Origin: Streptomyces diacarni
GTDB taxonomy: Bacteria > Actinomycetota > Actinomycetes > Streptomycetales > Streptomycetaceae
Direction of reading: 5' to 3'
DNA length: 64,000 bases
Assembly: GCF_003323715.1 (NCBI RefSeq)
Contig: NZ_QOIN01000055.1
Span: forward strand, 1 to 64,000
The translations under genes and the position numbers were made by a program. The first letter of the stretch is position 1. Each line of letters starts with the position of its first letter. The notes below the pieces were generated by a model that worked only from the letters and a program-made list of their open reading frames with translations, did not search any database and had not been told where the DNA came from. Shown here piece by piece: positions 59,909-64,000 of this stretch.

Positions 59909-60177
59909 GAGCACAGTCTGTTCAGCAGCGGTCACCCCCGGCATCCGGTGCTGACCCATCCGGGTCCCGGGATCGCGCGGGCGGCCCGTCGTCACGAGCT
60001 CCGGGGCGTTTTCGGAAGCCGTCGTGGCCCGGCACCCCGGCTCCCTCTCCGGCCCTGCGTCCCCTGGCGGGGCCGTGCCGGGCGGGGGCCCCGGTGTGTC
60101 TGGTGGGGCTCGCCGAGGAGTCGTGCGTACGGTTTCCCCGCATAACGGGCATATGGCGCGGTGCGGGAGGAGCCAGC

Positions 60178-61005
60178 ATGGAACAGCGGCGCGTCTTTGC
60201 TCAGGTCCTCACCGTCGAGACGGTGATCGCCTCAGTGGTCTTCCTCCTGGTGCTGACGGCGCTGCTCTACTCGCTGATCCGGCGCCGCGCGGGGGCCGGA
60301 GTCGGCCCCTCGCCCCGCTCGGAGCGTCCGCGGCTGGAGGTGAGCTACCTCGCGGCGCTGGTCGTCATCGCGGCGGGCCTCGTGGTCTACACGGCCTCGG
60401 CCAACGACTGGATGCACCCGGGCGGGGACGCCCAGGCAGCGGGGCGCGGCGGGGGGAAGGCCGCCCCCGTGGAGGTGGACGTGACCGCCTTCCAGTGGTG
60501 CTGGAAATTCACCCACCCCGCCCCGGGCGCCCACCAGGCCGCCCGCAGCGGCCACGGGCCCGACGCCCGCCCCGCCGCAGACGCACACCACGCCGCGGAG
60601 GCACACCACGCCGCGGACGGCGGCCACGGTTCCGGCGGCGCGCACGGGCAGCGCTCAGACGGCGCGCGGGCGGCCACCACCACGGCGAACTGCCGCGACG
60701 GTCGGCTGCCCACCCTCGTCGTGCCCACGGGGCGGACCGTGCGGATCAACCTGACCTCACTGGACGTGATCCACTCCCTCTGGGTCCCCGCACTCCGCTA
60801 CAAGATGGACGCCTTCCCCGACCACACCAACAGCTTCACCTTCACCGTCGACAAGGAGGGCCGCTGGATCGGCCGGTGCGCCGAGTTCTGCGGTGACCGC
60901 CACCACGCCATGGAGTTCTGGCTCAAGGCCGTCTCCCCCGAGGAGTACGACGACTGGGTGTCCCAGCACCAGCAGGACGGTCCCACCGGGGGAGCGGCGG
61001 CATGA
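60178..61005 (+). CDS. Cytochrome c oxidase subunit II with His-rich insertion
   Basis: This 275-residue membrane protein has two N-terminal helices (about residues 12-34 and 55-73) and an extracytoplasmic CuA domain. The CuA ligands are all present: His199 (SLDVIHSLWVP), Cys234, Glu236, Cys238 and His242 in CAEFCGDRHHAM, and Met245. Between the aromatic strand FQWCWKF (105-111) and PTLVVPTGRTVRI (178-190) lies a 60-residue insertion with nine His at 113-156 (including HHAAEAHHAADGGHG). Normal subunits have a short loop there. ATG 60178 has GGGAGGAG before it. It overlaps the subunit I gene by four bases. Confidence 0.88.
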   Translation: MEQRRVFAQVLTVETVIASVVFLLVLTALLYSLIRRRAGAGVGPSPRSERPRLEVSYLAALVVIAAGLVVYTASANDWMHPGGDAQAAGRGGGKAAPVEVDVTAFQWCWKFTHPAPGAHQAARSGHGPDARPAADAHHAAEAHHAADGGHGSGGAHGQRSDGARAATTTANCRDGRLPTLVVPTGRTVRINLTSLDVIHSLWVPALRYKMDAFPDHTNSFTFTVDKEGRWIGRCAEFCGDRHHAMEFWLKAVSPEEYDDWVSQHQQDGPTGGAAA

Positions 61006-62699
61006 CCCTGGCCCCCGACCCGCCCGCCGACTCCCCACCGCAGGCCGCCCAGCCCACCGGCGCTTCCCGGCCGGTACGGCCCGCCTCCTGGCTCGGGTGG
61101 CTGACCACCACCGACCACAAGCGCGTCGGGCTGCTGACCATGGCGACCGCGATGGTCCTGTTCTTCCTGATGGGCGTCCTCGCGCTGCTGATGCGCAGCC
61201 AACTCGCGCAGCCGGGGCAGAACTTCTTCGGCTCGTCGATGTACAACCAGATGTTCAGCATCCACGGCTCGGGCATGATCTACATGGTCATGACCCCGTT
61301 CGCCATCGGGCTCGGGGTCTACCTGGTGCCGCTCCAGATCGGCGCGCCCGCCGTCGCCATGCCGCGCGCCACCCTGTTCGGCTACTGGCTCTACGCGCTC
61401 GGGGCCGTCCTGATGCTCTCCGGCTTCGCCATGCCGACCGGCGCGCACGCGGACGGCTGGTTCTCCTACCCGCCGATGGCCAGTTCGACCTACTCGCCAG
61501 GCGACGGCACCCCGCTGTGGATCGTCGGCGTCTTCATGGCCACCGTCGGGGCGCTGCTGATGGGCTGGGCGGTGCTGTGGACCGCGCTGCGCAAGCGGGC
61601 CCGGGGTATGACGATGCTGCGGATGCCCGTCTTCACCTGGTCGATGATCGCCGCCACCCTGATGGTGATCGGCGCCTTCCCCTCGCTGCTGGCCGCGCTG
61701 GTCATGCTCGCCGTGGGAAGGGCCGACCCCACGGTCTTCGACTCGAACGCGTGGAACATCGGCTACCAGCACCTGTTCTGGTTCTACGGCCACCCGGTGG
61801 TCTACGTGATGTTCTTCCCCTACCTGGGGGCCGTCGGCGAGGTACTGGCCGTCTTCTCCCGGCGCAGGTTCTTCGGCTACAAGGGCACCGTCATCTCGCT
61901 GCTCGTCTTCGCGGCGCTGTCGATGAGCGTGTGGGGCCACCACATGTTCGCCACGGGACAGGCGACCAACGACTACTACTCGCTGACCTCGATCGCCCTG
62001 CTGGTGCCCGCGGGCATCGAGTACTTCGCCCTGGTGGGTACGGTGCTCGGCGGGCGCCTCGTCTTCCGCACCCCCATGCTGTTCGCGCTGGCGTTCATCC
62101 CGCAGTTCCTCATCGGCGGCCTCACCGGCATCATGGTCGGCACCCCGGCGCTCGACTACCACGTGACGGACAGCTACTTCATCGTCGCCCACCTGCACTA
62201 CGTGCTCTTCGCCGGCAGCGCCTTCGGCCTCTTCGCCGCGCTCTACTTCTGGTTCCCGAAGGTGACCGGGCTGATGCTGGACGAGCGGCTCGGACGCGTC
62301 CACTTCACCCTGATGGTCATCGGCACCAACCTGACCTTCCTGCCGATGTTCGGCCTCGGCTACCTGGGCATGCCGCGCCGCGTCGCCACCTACCCCGAGT
62401 GGGCGGGCTTCGGGCTGCTCAACCTGCTGGCCTCCATCGGCGCGGGGTTCCTCGCCGCCGCGATGATCGCGTTCGCCCTGAACCTCCAGCAGGCTTTCAG
62501 ACGGCGCGTCCCGGCCCCCGCCGACCCCTGGCAGGGCAACTCGCTGGAGTGGGCCGCCCCCTCGCCGCCGCCGCGGTACAACTTCACCACCACGCACCCG
62601 CTTCCCCCTCTCACCAGCAACGCGCCCCTCCTCGACGCCCGGATGCGGCAAGGGCGGCACCGGGCACCGCATCGGACCCCGAACGGGGAGCGCGCGTGA
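61002..62699 (+). CDS. Haem-copper oxidase subunit I, divergent type
   Basis: This 565-residue protein has 12 helices. Metal ligands are intact: His88 (haem a, SIHGSG), His264 with Tyr268 in FYGHPVVY (CuB and the cross-linked Tyr), His313-His314, and His397/His399 in VAHLHYV. The usual proton-path residues are not. The D-channel Asp of GAPDMAFPR is Ala117 (GAPAVAMPR). The Glu of GHPEVY is Val266, with a Tyr262-Gly263 pair in place of the YS pair of A2 oxidases. The K-channel Lys of VPTGIK is Glu340 (VPAGIE). It is probably a secondary aa3-like oxidase. It overlaps subunit II and a small membrane gene by four bases each. Confidence 0.88.
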   Translation: MTLAPDPPADSPPQAAQPTGASRPVRPASWLGWLTTTDHKRVGLLTMATAMVLFFLMGVLALLMRSQLAQPGQNFFGSSMYNQMFSIHGSGMIYMVMTPFAIGLGVYLVPLQIGAPAVAMPRATLFGYWLYALGAVLMLSGFAMPTGAHADGWFSYPPMASSTYSPGDGTPLWIVGVFMATVGALLMGWAVLWTALRKRARGMTMLRMPVFTWSMIAATLMVIGAFPSLLAALVMLAVGRADPTVFDSNAWNIGYQHLFWFYGHPVVYVMFFPYLGAVGEVLAVFSRRRFFGYKGTVISLLVFAALSMSVWGHHMFATGQATNDYYSLTSIALLVPAGIEYFALVGTVLGGRLVFRTPMLFALAFIPQFLIGGLTGIMVGTPALDYHVTDSYFIVAHLHYVLFAGSAFGLFAALYFWFPKVTGLMLDERLGRVHFTLMVIGTNLTFLPMFGLGYLGMPRRVATYPEWAGFGLLNLLASIGAGFLAAAMIAFALNLQQAFRRRVPAPADPWQGNSLEWAAPSPPPRYNFTTTHPLPPLTSNAPLLDARMRQGRHRAPHRTPNGERA

Positions 62700-63079
62700 G
62701 CGGGCCGGTGCCGCGCTGGTTGCGGCGCCACCCCGGTGCCGTGGTCGTCGGCGGCTGGGCGTGCCTCAACGCCGTGCTGCTCGGTGTCCTGACCGCGTAC
62801 GGCGAGAGCGAACTGGCGCTGCTGCTGTGGGCGGATGCCTTCCTCGTGCTCGTACTGGCGTGCTGCGCCGTGCTGGTCTCCTGCTCCCGCGGCCCGCTGG
62901 AGCTGACGCGCTACCGGGTGCCGAGCACCGGCGGGGCCGTCGTCTTGCTCACCGCGTGCGGGCTCGCCGTGGGCGGGCTGATGTTCGTCTTCGGCTCCTG
63001 GCTGGCCGCCCTCGCGGGACCGCTCCTGCTCGTCGCCGCCGTCCTCGCCCTCAGGCGGCGGAGCCGGGGGAGCGTATGA
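62696..63079 (+). CDS. Small membrane protein of the oxidase cluster
   Basis: This 127-residue protein from GTG 62696 has about four hydrophobic segments (VVVGGWACLNAVLLGVLTAY, LLLWADAFLVLVLACCAVLV, GGAVVLLTACGLAVGGLMFV and the following LAALAGPLLLVAAVLAL) and an Arg-rich end. It has no metal-binding motif. The position between subunit I and the CtaG-like gene, with four-base overlaps on both sides, marks it as a part of the oxidase module, perhaps a small structural subunit. No family is recognised. Confidence 0.7.
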   Translation: MSGPVPRWLRRHPGAVVVGGWACLNAVLLGVLTAYGESELALLLWADAFLVLVLACCAVLVSCSRGPLELTRYRVPSTGGAVVLLTACGLAVGGLMFVFGSWLAALAGPLLLVAAVLALRRRSRGSV

Positions 63080-63624
63080 CGGCCGACCAGCATGCCGGAA
63101 GCATCTGGACGATGGCCGGGACGGGACTGCTGCTGTCCGCCGTGCTGCCGGGGCTCCTGCTCGCCGCGCGGGGCTGGCTGCCCTGGGACGGTGCTGCCCG
63201 GCGGCTCTCCCCGCCGCCGGGCGCCGCGCTGAGCGGGTTCGTCCTCGCGCACGCGGCGGTCACGCTCGCGGAGAGCTTCCTGGCGCCGGGCACGGTGGCC
63301 CGCTCCGCGATGTACGCCGTACTGGTGGCCGCCGGGCTGGCGTTCTGGCTGCCCGTTCTCGGTCCGGGGAGGCGGCTGAGCGACGCGGAACGCTGCCTCT
63401 ACCTCTTCGTCGCGGCCCCCCTCCTGGACGTCCCCGTGGTGGCGACGCTCGCTCGCGGGCACGCGGCCGGCGGCCTGGCCATGATCGTCGGCATGCTGCC
63501 GGTCGGACTCGCCGCGGCGGCCCTGACCTGGCGGTGGGTCACGGCCGAGGAACGCGGGCGGCAGCGGGAGGAGAGCGCCCCTGTACCGGCACGTGCACGG
63601 GCGGCCCACGTCGCCGAACCCTGA
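63076..63624 (+). CDS. Membrane protein, possibly CtaG-like oxidase assembly factor
   Basis: This 182-residue protein has five or so hydrophobic segments. The stretch YAVLVAAGLAFWLPVLGPGRRLSDAERCLYLFVAAPLLDVP (given in full for family only in part: FWLPVLGPGRRLS and LYLFVAAPLLD) resembles the middle of caa3-type CtaG proteins, which have FWWPVLGP and a LYLF segment. The protein is only about half the usual CtaG length, and the conserved histidines of that family are not evident. Assignment is tentative. ATG 63076 overlaps the previous stop by four bases; a 164-base gap separates it from qcrB. Confidence 0.55.
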   Translation: MTADQHAGSIWTMAGTGLLLSAVLPGLLLAARGWLPWDGAARRLSPPPGAALSGFVLAHAAVTLAESFLAPGTVARSAMYAVLVAAGLAFWLPVLGPGRRLSDAERCLYLFVAAPLLDVPVVATLARGHAAGGLAMIVGMLPVGLAAAALTWRWVTAEERGRQREESAPVPARARAAHVAEP

Positions 63625-63788
63625 GCGCACCCCGCGCGCCCCGCAAGGTCCCAGGGCGCGACCTCGTTGGGGGAACGCGGCGTTTGAAGGCTTCGCCGCA
63701 CCGGGACCGCTGCAAGGGCGACCGGTAGGAGTCCCGCGGGAGATGCCGGCGCCACCACCACGGGACAGCGGCCAGGAGGCGAGCGCAG

Positions 63789-64000
63789 GTGCTGCTCTTG
63801 CGACGGAAGGCGCGGCAGGCGAGACGGCGGGAGCGGGCCCTGGGGGCCTCCCGGGTGCTGGACAGACGCCTGCCGCTGATGGAGGCCGGAAAGGAACTCC
63901 TCCGCAAGGCGTTCCCCGACCACTGGTCCTTCCTGCTCGGTGAGATCGCCCTCTACAGCTTCCTCGTCCTCGTGCTCACCGGCAGCTACCTGACGTTCTT
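63789..64000 (+). CDS. qcrB: Cytochrome bc complex cytochrome b, N-terminal part (cut by window end)
   Basis: The open frame from GTG 63789 runs to the window edge with 70 residues visible. A basic leader (RKARQARRRERALGA) is followed by LMEAGKELLRKAFPDHWSFL, LGEIALYSFLVLVLTGSYLTFF. This is the typical beginning of actinobacterial QcrB, with the FPDHWSFxLGEIALYSF signature just before the first haem-binding helix. AGGAGG lies nine bases before the start. With the oxidase subunits upstream this forms a second bc-oxidase module. Haem ligands lie beyond the window. Confidence 0.85.
   Translation, partial: MLLLRRKARQARRRERALGASRVLDRRLPLMEAGKELLRKAFPDHWSFLLGEIALYSFLVLVLTGSYLTF

Noticed and set aside
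61794..61805. Loss of the GHPEVY glutamate taken alone as proof of a non-pumping enzyme
   Set aside because: A2-type and ba3-type oxidases also lack this Glu and still pump; only the combined changes are worth reporting.

Overview
The window is high-GC actinobacterial DNA, almost certainly from a Streptomyces chromosome. The signs are very high GC, strong third-position G/C bias, frequent GTG starts and four-base start/stop overlaps. The families also fit: GuaB1, RibM, F420-type LLM oxidoreductases, DUF5995 and a Streptomyces-type gvpOAFGYZJLSK gas-vesicle cluster. Organism identity is inferred from gene content and order only; no search was run.

Layout. 0-0.4 kb holds two decayed C-termini of IS5-like transposases. 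0.4-9.4 kb is mostly housekeeping: a hypothetical gene, a G-rich tract, fmt-rsmB-rpe, a SorC-type regulator, a TrkA-C protein with its CPA2 K+/H+ antiporter, and guaB1. 9.5-16.3 kb holds a methyltransferase, an SGNH hydrolase, an Lrp regulator followed by a nitrilase-type amidase and a flavin amine oxidase, an LLM oxidoreductase and a DUF5995 gene. 16.4-19.8 kb has a uracil/xanthine permease and an MFS exporter, with unusual repeat arrays in both upstream regions. 20.0-26.1 kb is a riboflavin operon (FMN riboswitch, ribD-ribE-ribM-ribBA-ribH) running on into hisE-hisG. 26.2-32.4 kb carries a PH-domain protein, two CNNM/CorC-type proteins, a CbxX/EccA-like AAA ATPase and a small P-loop kinase.

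32.4-43.7 kb looks like accessory DNA. It contains a secreted C39 peptidase, a P450 remnant, a TetR gene next to an MFS transporter with three C-terminal carboxypeptidase-regulatory-like domains, and remnants of an acyl-CoA dehydrogenase/enoyl-CoA hydratase pair. A large coiled-coil/Mrr-nuclease/TerD fusion protein, a lipoprotein, and an OFA-family MFS transporter with a tiny 47-residue partner follow. 43.7-51 kb is a catabolic operon: an RpiR regulator divergent from an amino-acid-type oxidase, hydantoinase A and B, and an MFS importer. 51-60 kb, on the minus strand, is a complete ten-gene gas-vesicle cluster followed by a ClpC-like ATPase. 60.2 kb to the end, divergent from it, is a secondary respiratory module: cytochrome oxidase subunits II and I, two small membrane proteins, and the start of a cytochrome b (qcrB).

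Best candidates for follow-up are the Mrr-TerD fusion protein, the oxidase whose subunit I lacks the usual proton-channel residues and whose subunit II has a His-rich insertion, the MFS-carboxypeptidase-regulatory fusion, the hydantoinase/oxidase operon, and the hairpin-forming composite repeats at 17.9-18.2 kb.
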